Source: SIG307 sp964609025
GTDB lineage: Bacteria > Bacillota > Clostridia > Lachnospirales > Lachnospiraceae
Assembly: GCA_964609025.1 (NCBI GenBank)
Contig: CAZSQM010000006.1
Span: forward strand, 45,384 to 109,383
Reading direction: 5' to 3'
DNA: 64,000 nucleotides
Made by a program: the position numbers and the translations under genes
Shown here: one piece after another, positions 26,056 to 34,660 of the stretch
Position numbering within the stretch: position 1 is the first letter of the stretch
Layout of the letters: each line of letters begins with the position of its first letter
Notes under the pieces: generated by a model
The model's database searches: none
Seen by the model: only the letters and a program-made list of their open reading frames with translations
Told to the model about the DNA's origin: nothing

Positions 26056-27669
26056 ATGAAGAAACATCGTATTCCCATAATAGCCCTGTTTGCAGCCGTC
26101 GCTGCGATTCTCATGGCTATTATCGTCACTGCCGCCGGCGTAGAAACCCACGCCACCTTTTGGGCGCTGGTTCCGCCTATCGTGGCCATCGGGCTGGCAC
26201 TCATCACCAAGGAGGTCTATTCCTCCCTCTTTATCGGTATTGTTGTCGGTGCCATCTTTGCCTGCAACGGCTCCTTTACCGCCGCGGTTGACCACGTCGT
26301 AAGCGACGGAATGATTGCCGCTATTTCCAACACCGCCGGCATCTTCCTCTTCCTTGTGATCCTCGGCATTATCGTGGCTCTCATTAACAAGGCGGGCGGA
26401 AGCGCAGCCTTCGGCCGCTGGGCAGCCACTCACATCAAAACCCGCATCGGTGCACAGTTGGCTACCTTTGCACTGGGCATCCTGATTTTCATTGACGACT
26501 ATTTCAACTGTCTGACGGTCGGTTCGGTAATGCTTCCGGTTACAGACAGCCACCGGGTTTCCCGCGCAAAGTTAAGCTACTTAATTGACGCAACCGCTGC
26601 TCCGATTTGTATGATTGCCCCAATCAGTTCCTGGGCTGTTGCCGTTGCAAGCTATACCGAAGGTACCGGTCTGTCCGGCATCGAACTGTTTGTAAAGTCG
26701 ATTCCGTATAACTTCTATTCTCTGCTCACCTTTATATTTATTCTTGCCATCGTGCTTACCAAGATGGACTTCGGTCCGATGGCACGGCATGAAAAAAACG
26801 CAATTGAAAAAGGTGATTTATTCTCTACCGAGGAGCGGGTATCGGCAACCGAAACCTCCGCGAATCCAAAGGGACGCGTACCGGATTTGCTTTTACCGAT
26901 TATTGCACTGATTGTCCTTTCCGTATTTGCGCTGATTTATACCGGCGGCTTTTTCGGTCAGGATCCGGAATATGCGGGCCATTTTATCAATGCTTTCTCA
27001 AATACCGATGTAACCGTAGGTCTGCCTTGGGGTGCCATCCTTGCACTGGTTCTTATTGTGGCATACTTAATCTGCCGCAGGCTCATTACCTTTAAGGAAG
27101 CGATGGACTGCGTGCCGCAGGGCTTTATCGCTATGGTTCCTGCCATTACCATCCTGACAATGGCAACCTCCTTAAAGAACATTTCCAATGATTTGCTCGG
27201 CTCAGCTTCTTATGTGGAGGCCCTGATGCAGAATGCAGCGCCGGGTCTTGCGAAGTTCCTTCCGCCGGTTATTTTCCTTGTTGCCTGCCTGTTAGCCTTT
27301 GCGACCGGCACCTCCTGGGGCACCTTCGGTATTCTGATTCCGATTGTCTGCAACATGTTTGAACCGACAAACCCACTGCTCTACATCGGTATGTCGGCAT
27401 GTCTTGCCGGTGCCGTATGCGGCGACCACTGTTCCCCGATCAGCGACACAACCATCATGTCCTCTGCGGGTGCGCGCTGCGTCCATGTGCTTCATGTATC
27501 TACGCAGCTGCCTTATGCGCTTACCGTAGCAGCCGTCAGCTTCGTCTGCTTTATCGTTGCCGGCTTTGTACAGAACGCAATTCTCTGTCTGGTAATCGGT
27601 ACGGTACTGATTTTGCTGTTCCTGCTGCTTTTGCGGCTGATGCGCAAAAGAACTGCCGTAAAGCAATAA
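26056..27669 (+). CDS. nhaC: NhaC-family Na+/H+ antiporter
   Basis: A 537-residue polytopic membrane protein of the NhaC/ArsB-like superfamily: FWALVPPIVAIGLALITKEVYSSLFIGIVVGAIF, FIDDYFNCLTVGSVMLPVTD, PICMIAPISSWAV, ATGTSWGTFGILIPI and AGAVCGDHCSPISDTTIMSSAGA. The last is the family hallmark. Probably exchanges Na+ or an amine/organic acid for H+. AAAGGAG precedes ATG 26056. Single-gene transcript with its own promoter and terminator. Confidence 0.9.
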   Translation: MKKHRIPIIALFAAVAAILMAIIVTAAGVETHATFWALVPPIVAIGLALITKEVYSSLFIGIVVGAIFACNGSFTAAVDHVVSDGMIAAISNTAGIFLFLVILGIIVALINKAGGSAAFGRWAATHIKTRIGAQLATFALGILIFIDDYFNCLTVGSVMLPVTDSHRVSRAKLSYLIDATAAPICMIAPISSWAVAVASYTEGTGLSGIELFVKSIPYNFYSLLTFIFILAIVLTKMDFGPMARHEKNAIEKGDLFSTEERVSATETSANPKGRVPDLLLPIIALIVLSVFALIYTGGFFGQDPEYAGHFINAFSNTDVTVGLPWGAILALVLIVAYLICRRLITFKEAMDCVPQGFIAMVPAITILTMATSLKNISNDLLGSASYVEALMQNAAPGLAKFLPPVIFLVACLLAFATGTSWGTFGILIPIVCNMFEPTNPLLYIGMSACLAGAVCGDHCSPISDTTIMSSAGARCVHVLHVSTQLPYALTVAAVSFVCFIVAGFVQNAILCLVIGTVLILLFLLLLRLMRKRTAVKQ

Positions 27670-27678
27670 AACGCATAC

Positions 27679-27720
27679 AAGAAGGGGCGTGCCGGATTTT
27701 GCGGCAGCCCCCTTCTTTTT
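27679..27720 (+). terminator. Terminator of nhaC
   Basis: AAGAAGGGG pairs with CCCCTTCTT, inner CCG with CGG, followed by TTTTT. The symmetry could also serve the opposing pdxT. Confidence 0.8.
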
Positions 27721-27766
27721 CTGTCATATTTTTCAATAAACGCTCCCTCTTGTCCCCGAATCTTTT

Positions 27767-28333
27767 TTATCTGCAAAGCTCCTCCAGGAAATACCGATGG
27801 ACCGCCGCGTCCCGGGTAAGCTCCGGGTGAAAGGCAGTCACCAGCTGATTGTCCTGCCTTGCCGCAACAATCTTACCGTCACATACGGCAAGCGCCTTTG
27901 CCTTCTCTCCGCACGCTTCGATATAAGGAGCGCGAATAAACGTCATCGGAATCTCTCCGAGGTCCGCAAACATTTCCTTTGCATGAAAGCTTCCGAGCTG
28001 TCTGCCGTATGCATTGCGCCTTGCCGTAATGTTCATCGTACCGATATGCACGGTAGTATCCTCCGCAATCTTCTCTGCAAGAAGAATCAGTCCGGCACAG
28101 GTGCCGAACACCGGCAGCCCTTCCCGAATCATCGTACGAATGGGAAGCATCATATCCAGTTCATGGAGCAGCTTTCCCATCACCGTGCTCTCCCCGCCGG
28201 GAATAATCAGTCCGTCCATTCCCTGGTTCAAATCCTGCTTCTGGCGAATTTCAAAGGAAACGGCGCCGAGAGAGTCTAACATCGCTTCATGCTCCGCAAA
28301 AGCTCCCTGAAGAGCAAGAACACCAATCCGCAT
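27767..28333 (-). CDS. pdxT: Pyridoxal 5'-phosphate synthase glutaminase subunit
   Basis: A 188-residue class I glutamine amidotransferase that feeds ammonia to PdxS. Motifs: MRIGVLALQGAFAEHEAML, LIIPGGESTVMGKL, FGTCAGLILLAEKI (nucleophile Cys) and ITAFHPELT (catalytic His). Its ATG overlaps the pdxS stop (TAATG), so translation is coupled. Confidence 0.96.
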   Translation of the reverse strand: MRIGVLALQGAFAEHEAMLDSLGAVSFEIRQKQDLNQGMDGLIIPGGESTVMGKLLHELDMMLPIRTMIREGLPVFGTCAGLILLAEKIAEDTTVHIGTMNITARRNAYGRQLGSFHAKEMFADLGEIPMTFIRAPYIEACGEKAKALAVCDGKIVAARQDNQLVTAFHPELTRDAAVHRYFLEELCR

Positions 28334-29208
28334 TATTTACCTCTTTCTGCCATTAAAAGGGCAATTTCCTGCTCGTTAATTCCTACCATTGCTTCTCCCA
28401 GATCCTCGGACAGTTCCGCAAGCATCTTGAAATCCTTATAGTTGGTAACCGCCTTAACGATTGCCGCAGCTCTCTTTTCCGGATTTCCGGATTTAAAAAT
28501 ACCGGAGCCGACAAACACGCCCTCCGCACCTAACTGCATCATCAACGCCGCGTCTGCCGGAGTTGCCACGCCGCCCGCCGCAAAATTAACAACCGGAAGC
28601 TTTCCGTTTTCCGAAACATACTTTACAAGCGCATAATCTACCTGCAAATCCTTTGCGGCCTGATACAGCTCGTCCTCGGACATGGAGGACAGACGACGGA
28701 TTTCACTCTGCATCATTCTCATGTGGCGTACCGCCTGTACGATATCTCCGGTTCCCGGCTCACCCTTTGTACGAATCATGGCAGCACCCTCGCTGATTCT
28801 GCGGAGCGCTTCTCCCAGGTCCTTTGCGCCGCAGACAAACGGCACATCGAATTTGGTCTTATCGATATGATACTTATCATCCGCAGGAGATAAAACCTCG
28901 CTTTCGTCAATGTAGTCAATCTCAATCGCCTGCAAAATCTGTGCCTCCGCAATATGTCCGATTCTGCATTTTGCCATCACCGGAATGGATACCGCTGCCT
29001 GGATTCCCTTAATCATCTTCGGGTCGCTCATTCTTGCAACGCCTCCGGCGGCGCGGATATCTGCCGGAATCCGTTCCAGTGCCATAACCGCACAGGCTCC
29101 TGCGCTTTCTGCGATTTTTGCCTGCTCCGGGGTAGTAACGTCCATAATTACCCCGCCTTTTAACATCTGGGCAAGGTTCTTATTTAATTCATAACGATTC
29201 TCTGCCAT
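28333..29208 (-). CDS. pdxS: Pyridoxal 5'-phosphate synthase, PdxS subunit
   Basis: Makes PLP from ribose 5-phosphate, glyceraldehyde 3-phosphate and ammonia, as a dodecamer. The 291-residue TIM barrel contains LKGGVIMDVTTPEQAKIAE (catalytic Lys), ARMSDPKMIKGI, MAKCRIGHIAEAQILQ, FVCGAKDLGEALRRISEGAAMIRTKGE (second Lys) and FAAGGVATPADAALMM. Operon pdxST, opposed to a MocR-type gene that is probably its regulator. Confidence 0.97.
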   Translation of the reverse strand: MAENRYELNKNLAQMLKGGVIMDVTTPEQAKIAESAGACAVMALERIPADIRAAGGVARMSDPKMIKGIQAAVSIPVMAKCRIGHIAEAQILQAIEIDYIDESEVLSPADDKYHIDKTKFDVPFVCGAKDLGEALRRISEGAAMIRTKGEPGTGDIVQAVRHMRMMQSEIRRLSSMSEDELYQAAKDLQVDYALVKYVSENGKLPVVNFAAGGVATPADAALMMQLGAEGVFVGSGIFKSGNPEKRAAAIVKAVTNYKDFKMLAELSEDLGEAMVGINEQEIALLMAERGK

Positions 29209-29299
29209 AACATTTTCTCCTTGATTTTATTTTTTCCTTATTGTACAATATATCTGAACATATAAAAACTACCAAAACAGGAGATTTTAATAAGACCAG
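29209..29299. promoter_or_regulatory. Divergent pdxS/pdxR control region
   Basis: Ninety-one AT-rich bases between the two starts. On the minus strand TTGGTA and TATATT are 17 bases apart, a plausible pdxS promoter. A PdxR site is expected here, but no clear paired repeat was identified by eye. Confidence 0.4.
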
Positions 29300-30415
29300 A
29301 TGAAATATTTGATTGACCCGCAATCCCCCAAACCCATTTACCTTCAATTATACGAGCAGTTCAGAGCCGATATTATCGATGGCGTTTATCCGTACCGGAG
29401 TAAGCTTCCCTCAAAGCGTCTGGTTGCCGATGAAACCGGAGCAAGTATCGTAACCGTTGAACATACCTATGCCCTGCTCTGCGAGGAGGGCTATATCGAA
29501 GCCAAAGAACGAAGCGGTTATTTTATTCTCTTTTGCAACTCCGACTATTTCCCGGTGGCATCCAATCCCGGCCCGGCGCATGCCCTGCGCCCCCACAATG
29601 CAGAAGTGCCGCATGCTTTTCCATTTTCTGTTTTAACGAAAACCATGAGAAAGGTCATGAATGATTACGGAGAAGCCATTTTGGTAAAATCCCCGAACTG
29701 CGGCTGTATCGAACTGCGGGAGGCAATTTCGCAGTATCTGTTAAGAAGCCGGGGAATCCATGCGTCGGTGGAGCAGATTATCATCGGCTCCGGTGCGGAG
29801 TATCTGTACGGACTTGTCATCGAACTGCTTGGCAGGGACAGAATCTACGGCATCGAATCGCCCTCCTATGAGAAAATCGAGCAGGTCTATCAGGCTGCCG
29901 GTGTAAACTACGAAATGCTTTCCATCGGTGCCGACGGAATCGAAAGTTCTTCCCTTTCCGCTACCAGCGCCTCGGTTCTGCATATTACCCCTTACCGGAG
30001 TTACCCCAGCGGAATCACGGCCACCGCATCCAAACGTCATGAATATATCCGTTGGGCGGAAAAAAAGCCCCGTTTTATTGTTGAGGATGATTTTGAATCC
30101 GAATTCTCAGTTTCCAAAAAATCAGAGGAAACACTTTTTTCGCTGTCAGACAAGGGAAATGTAATCTACATGAATACGTTTTCCAAAACCATTTCCCCTT
30201 CCCTGCGGGTCGGGTATATGGTACTTCCGGAACGCCTTGTCAGGCTTTTTCAAAAGAAACTGGGATTCTACTCCTGTACCGTTCCCACCTTTGAACAATT
30301 TGTCCTTGCGGAACTGATTTCCAACGGAGATTTCGAACGGCACATCAATCGCGTGAGAAGAAAAAAACGAAGGGAAATTATACATTCACATTCTTCCGAA
30401 AATGTGGTAAACTAA
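29300..30415 (+). CDS. pdxR: MocR/PdxR-type regulator, C-terminally short
   Basis: A 371-residue GntR-aminotransferase fusion: winged helix (PKPIYLQLYEQFRADIIDGVYPYRSKLPSKRLVADETGASIVTVEHTYALLCEEGYIEA), then a type I aminotransferase-like domain with NTFSKTISPSLRVGYMVLPE (PLP lysine). Divergent from pdxST, as in known PdxR systems where PLP sensing controls pdxST. Usual length is about 460-480 residues; this one stops soon after DFERHINRVRRKKRREI with a Ser/His-rich end, so about 90 C-terminal residues are missing. AGGAG is rather far (15 bases) from ATG. It may be truncated yet able to bind DNA, or a decaying gene. Confidence 0.82.
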   Translation: MKYLIDPQSPKPIYLQLYEQFRADIIDGVYPYRSKLPSKRLVADETGASIVTVEHTYALLCEEGYIEAKERSGYFILFCNSDYFPVASNPGPAHALRPHNAEVPHAFPFSVLTKTMRKVMNDYGEAILVKSPNCGCIELREAISQYLLRSRGIHASVEQIIIGSGAEYLYGLVIELLGRDRIYGIESPSYEKIEQVYQAAGVNYEMLSIGADGIESSSLSATSASVLHITPYRSYPSGITATASKRHEYIRWAEKKPRFIVEDDFESEFSVSKKSEETLFSLSDKGNVIYMNTFSKTISPSLRVGYMVLPERLVRLFQKKLGFYSCTVPTFEQFVLAELISNGDFERHINRVRRKKRREIIHSHSSENVVN

Positions 30416-30445
30416 ATTAAACTTTAATAGAAAGAAGGAATTACA

Positions 30446-30949
30446 ATGCACACATTTCAGCCATATCCTGCTGACCTGCTTGAGTTAAACCCATTTCAGA
30501 AAATCGGAAAGGAATGGATGCTGATTACCGCAGGAACAAAAGAGAAAGCCAATACCATGACTGCCTCCTGGGGCGGCCTGGGCGTTATCTGGGGAAAGAA
30601 CGTCGCTTACATTTTCGTGCGCGACAGCCGCTATACCAAGGAGTTTATCGACGCGAACGACACCTTTTCCCTTACCTTTTTTGAGGGGCAGCATCCGGCG
30701 TTAAAATACCTCGGTACGGTTTCCGGCAGAAACGAAGACAAACTCGCAGGTGCCCGCTTCCACCTTGACTACGCGGGCGAAACGCCTTTTATCGATGAAG
30801 GAAACCTTGTTTTTATCTGCAAAAAGCTTTCCGCCACTCCGATTACGGCAGAACAGTTTATCGACCCGAATATTGCCTCCTCCTTCTATAAGGACCATGA
30901 CATGCACACGATGTACGTCGGGGAAATTACGGAGATTTTGGCACGATAA
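30446..30949 (+). CDS. Flavin reductase-like domain protein
   Basis: A 167-residue protein matching flavin reductase-like/FMN-binding split-barrel proteins: EWMLITAGTKEKANTMTASWGGLGVIWGKNVAYIFVRDSRYTKEFIDANDTFSLTFF, then HPALKYLGTVSGRNEDKL. Likely binds FMN; substrate unknown. GAAGGA precedes ATG 30446. It is 30 bases after pdxR but ends in its own terminator. Confidence 0.85.
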   Translation: MHTFQPYPADLLELNPFQKIGKEWMLITAGTKEKANTMTASWGGLGVIWGKNVAYIFVRDSRYTKEFIDANDTFSLTFFEGQHPALKYLGTVSGRNEDKLAGARFHLDYAGETPFIDEGNLVFICKKLSATPITAEQFIDPNIASSFYKDHDMHTMYVGEITEILAR

Positions 30950-30988
30950 TCCGCGCAAAGCGTTCCGCCTGCGAGGCTCTCCCCTCCG

Positions 30989-31010
30989 GCGCGGTCGCTT
31001 GCGACATCAT
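30989..31010. repeat. Intergenic 22-base element, copy 1
   Basis: GCGCGGTCGCTTGCGACATC...; 20 of 22 bases match 32458-32479 in the serS leader. Contains the CGCTTGCG palindrome. Noncoding context in both places. Confidence 0.7.
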
Positions 31011-31012
31011 CA

Positions 31013-31062
31013 AAACAGGCGAAGCTGCAAGGATATCCTTACGCTTCGCCTGTTTGTTTTTC
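31013..31062 (+). terminator. Terminator of the flavin reductase-like gene
   Basis: Thirteen-base perfect stem (31013-31025 with 31043-31055) followed by GTTTTT. Confidence 0.88.
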
Positions 31063-31116
31063 TCTCACTCCCCGCGTCCGGTCTGCCGGACACAGGGTCT
31101 TTGATCTTCCTTTGTC

Positions 31117-32406
31117 TTACGCACGCGGGCAGTCAATCTTTTCCTTTCCGCCCATATACGGCTGCAATACCTTCGGGATATTGATGCTGCCGTCTGCGTT
31201 TAAATTGTTCTCCAGGAACGCGATTAACATACGCGGCGGAGCTACTACCGTATTGTTCAAGGTGTGTGCGAAATACTTTCCGTCCGCACCGTTGACGCGA
31301 ATCTTTAAACGACGGGCCTGCGCATCGCCGAGGTTCGAGCAACTTCCTACCTCGAAATACTTCTGCTGACGCGGCGACCATGCCTCAACGTCGACGGACT
31401 TCACCTTCAGGTCTGCCAGATCGCCGGAACAGCACTCTAAGGTTCTTACCGGAATGTCCATGGAGCGGAACAAATCTACCGTATTCTGCCACAGCTTATC
31501 GAACCACATCGGCGAATCCTCCGGCTTGCAGACAACAATCATCTCCTGCTTTTCAAACTGATGGATACGGTACACACCGCGCTCCTCAATGCCGTGGGCG
31601 CCCTTCTCCTTACGGAAGCACGGAGAATAACTGGTCAGGGTCTGCGGCAGGCTCTCCTCCGGCAGAATCGTATCAATAAACTTACCAATCATGGAATGCT
31701 CGCTGGTACCGATGAGATATAAATCCTCTCCCTCAATCTTATACATCATGGCATCCATTTCCGCAAAGCTCATAACGCCGGTTACAACATTGCTGCGAAT
31801 CATAAACGGCGGGATACAATAAGTAAAACCGCGGTCAATCATGAAATCTCTTGCGTAGGAAATCACTGCGGAATGCAGTCTTGCAATATCGCCCATCAGG
31901 TAGTAGAACCCGTTTCCGGCTACCTTTCTTGCGCTGTCAAGGTCAATTCCGTTTAACTTCTCCATAATCTCCGTATGATACGGAATTTCAAAGTCCGGCA
32001 CCACCGGCTCACCGTAACGCTTCACTTCCACATTTTCGCTGTCATCCTTACCGATCGGCACGCTCGGATCGATGATGTTCGGAATCGTCATCATAATCTT
32101 TAATACCTTTTCGGAAAGCTCGGCTTCCTTCGCCTCCAGCTCTGCAAGACGAACCGCAGACTCCTCTACCTGCTTCTTCTTTGCCTCTGCTTCTTCCTTT
32201 AAGCCCTTTGCCATCAATGCGCCGATTTCCTTGGAAATACGCTTTCTGTCCGCACGAAGCTGGTCCGCCTCCTGCTGGGCGGCACGGCTCTGCTTATCCA
32301 GCTCGATGACCTCGTCCACCAACGGGAGCTTACTGTCCTGAAACTTGTTGCGGATGTTCTGCTTGACGATTTCCGGATTCTCTCTCACAAACTTTAAATC
32401 TAACAT
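31117..32406 (-). CDS. serS: Seryl-tRNA synthetase
   Basis: Class II synthetase of 429 residues. An N-terminal coiled coil (about 25-105, rich in K/E/A) that binds the tRNA-Ser long arm precedes the catalytic core: YLIGTSEHSMIGKF, motif 2 CFRKEKGAHGIEERGVYRIHQFEKQEM, CCSGDLADLKVKSVDVEAWSPRQQKYFEVGSCSNLGDAQARRL, and motif 3 HTLNNTVVAPPRMLIAFLENN. Preceded by a serine T-box and an unusually complex leader. AGGAGG upstream of ATG. Confidence 0.98.
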   Translation of the reverse strand: MLDLKFVRENPEIVKQNIRNKFQDSKLPLVDEVIELDKQSRAAQQEADQLRADRKRISKEIGALMAKGLKEEAEAKKKQVEESAVRLAELEAKEAELSEKVLKIMMTIPNIIDPSVPIGKDDSENVEVKRYGEPVVPDFEIPYHTEIMEKLNGIDLDSARKVAGNGFYYLMGDIARLHSAVISYARDFMIDRGFTYCIPPFMIRSNVVTGVMSFAEMDAMMYKIEGEDLYLIGTSEHSMIGKFIDTILPEESLPQTLTSYSPCFRKEKGAHGIEERGVYRIHQFEKQEMIVVCKPEDSPMWFDKLWQNTVDLFRSMDIPVRTLECCSGDLADLKVKSVDVEAWSPRQQKYFEVGSCSNLGDAQARRLKIRVNGADGKYFAHTLNNTVVAPPRMLIAFLENNLNADGSINIPKVLQPYMGGKEKIDCPRA

Positions 32407-32578
32407 ACTGTTCCTCCTTCATAAAATAAAGAGTCCGCTTGCGGACTCTCGCGCCGAGCGCGGTCGCTTGCGATATCTTCCTATCGCGCGAGTGCGCATC
32501 CTCGCGGAGCGTTTTTTGCTTTATAGGATAGGGATGTACTTCAGCACGTTGCAGTAACACGGTATTTCCTATAAAGTA
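32407..32578 (-). promoter_or_regulatory. Extended serS leader with three extra hairpins
   Basis: Between the T-box terminator and the ribosome binding site lie: a 10-base perfect stem CTTTATAGGA (32519-32528) with 32567-32576; a GC-rich CGCGAG/CTCGCG hairpin; and AGAGTCCGCTTGCGGACTCT (32430-32449), which is followed on the minus strand by TTATTTT just before AGGAGG. The last could be a second terminator. Confidence 0.6.
32458..32479. repeat. Intergenic 22-base element, copy 2
   Basis: Matches 30989-31010 at 20 of 22 positions. It lies in the serS leader. Confidence 0.7.
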
Positions 32579-32800
32579 AAAAACTCCATCCCTAGCTACT
32601 GCCATGGGACGGAGTTAAAATTCCGCGTTGCCACCCACGTTGCCGGTTACCCGACCTCTCGTGTACGCTGTACGGGGCGCTCCCCCGGGCTTTCACCCCG
32701 GCTCGGAAGGTGGATGGAATCTCCTGCCTGTCTGCTCGCACCGTCCGCAAACTCTCTGAAAAGCAGTAAAACTCTTAGTCTTCGTCATTGCCGTTTCGTT
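32579..32800 (-). promoter_or_regulatory. Serine T-box riboswitch of serS
   Basis: The conserved GTGGGTGGCAACGCGG is on the minus strand at 32624-32640. The terminator stem AACTCC...GGAGTT (32582-32616) is followed by a T run. AGAGAG and GGACGGTG of stem I lie upstream, and a TCC triplet in ATTCCATCC is a plausible serine specifier. Antitermination by uncharged tRNA-Ser would raise SerS. Confidence 0.85.
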
Positions 32801-32801
32801 T

Positions 32802-32830
32802 ATTGTAACGCACTTTCTTGAAAAATGCAA
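32802..32830 (-). promoter_or_regulatory. serS promoter
   Basis: TTGCAT (32825-32830) and TACAAT (32802-32807) on the minus strand, 17 bases apart, just upstream of the T-box. Confidence 0.6.
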
Positions 32831-32867
32831 TAGACTTCCCGCACATTTCTTTGAATAATTTTACGCA

Positions 32868-33779
32868 TCAAACGCTGTCCTTTGCCTCTGTTCCAAACTC
32901 CTCCCGATAGCCCTCGTTTTGGGTTATCTGACGGATTAAATCCATCGGCAGATACACCGGCACCGGTCCGAAGGGATTGATTACCATCCCGGCATGACCG
33001 CTTTCGGTAATCGAAACTACATCCGGGAAACGGAGAATCACCGTTTTCTGCGGTCGGTTTTCAAACACACCGTTCCAGTTCCAAAGCGCGCCCCAGTCCG
33101 TAAACACCGGAAATACGGTTTGGGTTTCGTCATTCCATTTCTTTACCAGCGGAAAACTAAGCTGCGTTCCCCGGTTCAGTGTCACGGTTTTGTCTCCGTT
33201 TTCTTCCGGAACCTGGTCCACATAAACCGGTGCCACAAAACTGGTATGGCATATATCGTAAACCAAAAGATTAAAATAGTCCATGTTTTGATGCAGCCGC
33301 GGATATTCCATCGTCATTCCCACCAGCCGCGGATTCTCGATTGCAGTCGTTCCATCGACCTGCTGCTGCGGCATACTGCTGCACAGTACCGAATACTTCG
33401 GTATTTTATTTTTATCTTTTACCTCCAGTTGCAAAGCAACCTTCTGATTTTTTGCCCGAAACACCGGATGATTCGGTCCGATTTCCATTCCCATTACGGC
33501 AAATTTTTGAATCGGCCTTGCCGGATGACACAAATACACCTCGTCCCCGACTTTCATCTGCCCGTGCAGTACCCCGACTGCCGCAATCCCTTCCTCTTCC
33601 GCAAGTTCAAACGTATCCTCAACCAAAAGGGTATAGCGGCACTCGTCATTTTTTCCCTCGCCGTTTGCGTCTGTATTCCCATGCTGTGCCTCACGCACCT
33701 CTTTTGCTTCCTCCGAGGGTACGTTTTGGTGCTCTTTCTCCTTGTTATTCCTTCGAAACAGCTCCCTTACTTTTTTCAT
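32868..33779 (-). CDS. SseB-like protein with EF-Tu domain-2-like segment
   Basis: A 303-residue cytoplasmic protein. After a charged N-terminus, residues about 48-105 (YTLLVEDTFELAEEEGIAAVGVLHGQMKVGDEVYLCHP) resemble the beta barrel of translation-factor domain 2 (VEDVF...GRVxxGxIKVGDEV). Residues about 185-295 fit the SseB N-terminal domain (TQTVFPVFTDWGALWNW, VILRFPDVVSITESGHAGMVINPFGPVPVYLPMDLIRQI). The start lies inside tcdA (35-base overlap) with GGAGGAG upstream, so the two are translationally coupled. Function unknown; the association with a tRNA-modifying enzyme hints at translation, an inference only. Confidence 0.68.
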   Translation of the reverse strand: MKKVRELFRRNNKEKEHQNVPSEEAKEVREAQHGNTDANGEGKNDECRYTLLVEDTFELAEEEGIAAVGVLHGQMKVGDEVYLCHPARPIQKFAVMGMEIGPNHPVFRAKNQKVALQLEVKDKNKIPKYSVLCSSMPQQQVDGTTAIENPRLVGMTMEYPRLHQNMDYFNLLVYDICHTSFVAPVYVDQVPEENGDKTVTLNRGTQLSFPLVKKWNDETQTVFPVFTDWGALWNWNGVFENRPQKTVILRFPDVVSITESGHAGMVINPFGPVPVYLPMDLIRQITQNEGYREEFGTEAKDSV

Positions 33780-34563
33780 TTCTATTCTCCTCCAACAAAT
33801 CCTTTACCACCTCTGCCGCAATCCGCAGTCCTGCCGCCGACGGTACAAACGCAATGCTGCCCGGTACTGCCTTGGCTCTCTTTGCCCCTTGGTTTGCGCT
33901 TTTACCGTTGTTCCCATTGATGTCCTTATCTCTGTTTCCGTTCCCGTTTTCGCTGACGACTTCCGGATAACTTGGTTTTATCGGCTCTTCCTTCGAATAC
34001 AGCACCTTTACCCCGGTAATTCCTCTTTGCTTCAGTTCTTTCCGCATAACCTTTGCCAACGGACAGACGGAAGTTTTGCTGATATCGGCAATCTCAAACC
34101 GGGACGGGTCCAGCTTGTTTCCGGTTCCCATACTGCTGATTACCGGCACATGCGCAGCCTTGGCACACGCAATCAGTTCTAACTTTGCGGTTACGGTATC
34201 CACCGCATCCACCACATAATCATATGCCGAAAAATCAAATTCCTTCGCCGTTTCCGGGAGAAAAAAACAGTTCCGCACTTCCACCGTTACCTCCGGGTTA
34301 ACGGAACGCAGCCGTTCTGCCATAACTTCTGTTTTCTGCCGTCCTATTGTGTCATAGGTTGCAATAATCTGGCGGTTGATATTGCTTTCACTTACCGTAT
34401 CGTTATCTACCAGCGTAAACCGTCCGATCCCGCACCGCCCCAGTGCTTCCGTTACATAGCCGCCGACGCCGCCGACGCCGAATATCGCTACATGCTTTTT
34501 CGAAAGCGTTTCCAAGGCTTCCTCTCCCAGCAGATATGCCGTCCGTTCCCAAGCCGTTCGCAT
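33745..34563 (-). CDS. tcdA: tRNA threonylcarbamoyladenosine dehydratase
   Basis: E1-like ThiF/MoeB-fold enzyme that cyclises t6A37 of tRNA to ct6A. The 272-residue protein has the nucleotide loop HVAIFGVGGVGGYVTEALGRCGIGRFTLVDNDTVSESNINRQ, YDYVVDAVDTVTAKLELI and a C-terminal PGSIAFVPSAAGLRIAAEVVKDLL. Between YPEVV and PGSIAFVPS lies an Asn/Gly/Lys-rich insert of about 25 residues not usual in the family. AAAGGAG precedes the ATG. Confidence 0.9.
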   Translation of the reverse strand: MRTAWERTAYLLGEEALETLSKKHVAIFGVGGVGGYVTEALGRCGIGRFTLVDNDTVSESNINRQIIATYDTIGRQKTEVMAERLRSVNPEVTVEVRNCFFLPETAKEFDFSAYDYVVDAVDTVTAKLELIACAKAAHVPVISSMGTGNKLDPSRFEIADISKTSVCPLAKVMRKELKQRGITGVKVLYSKEEPIKPSYPEVVSENGNGNRDKDINGNNGKSANQGAKRAKAVPGSIAFVPSAAGLRIAAEVVKDLLEENRNEKSKGAVSKE

Positions 34564-34660
34564 GGCGCACTCCTTTCTACTTTTCCGTGCAGGCTCCCGC
34601 TTCTCGCTCCCCCTCGCCCTCGTGCTTTCTGCACTCGGTCGCGGGCGCGTTCACATATTC

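Noticed and set aside
33341..33970. Plus-strand frame of 209 codons opposite the SseB-like gene
   Set aside because: Pro/Ser/Leu-rich antisense shadow of two overlapping real genes.
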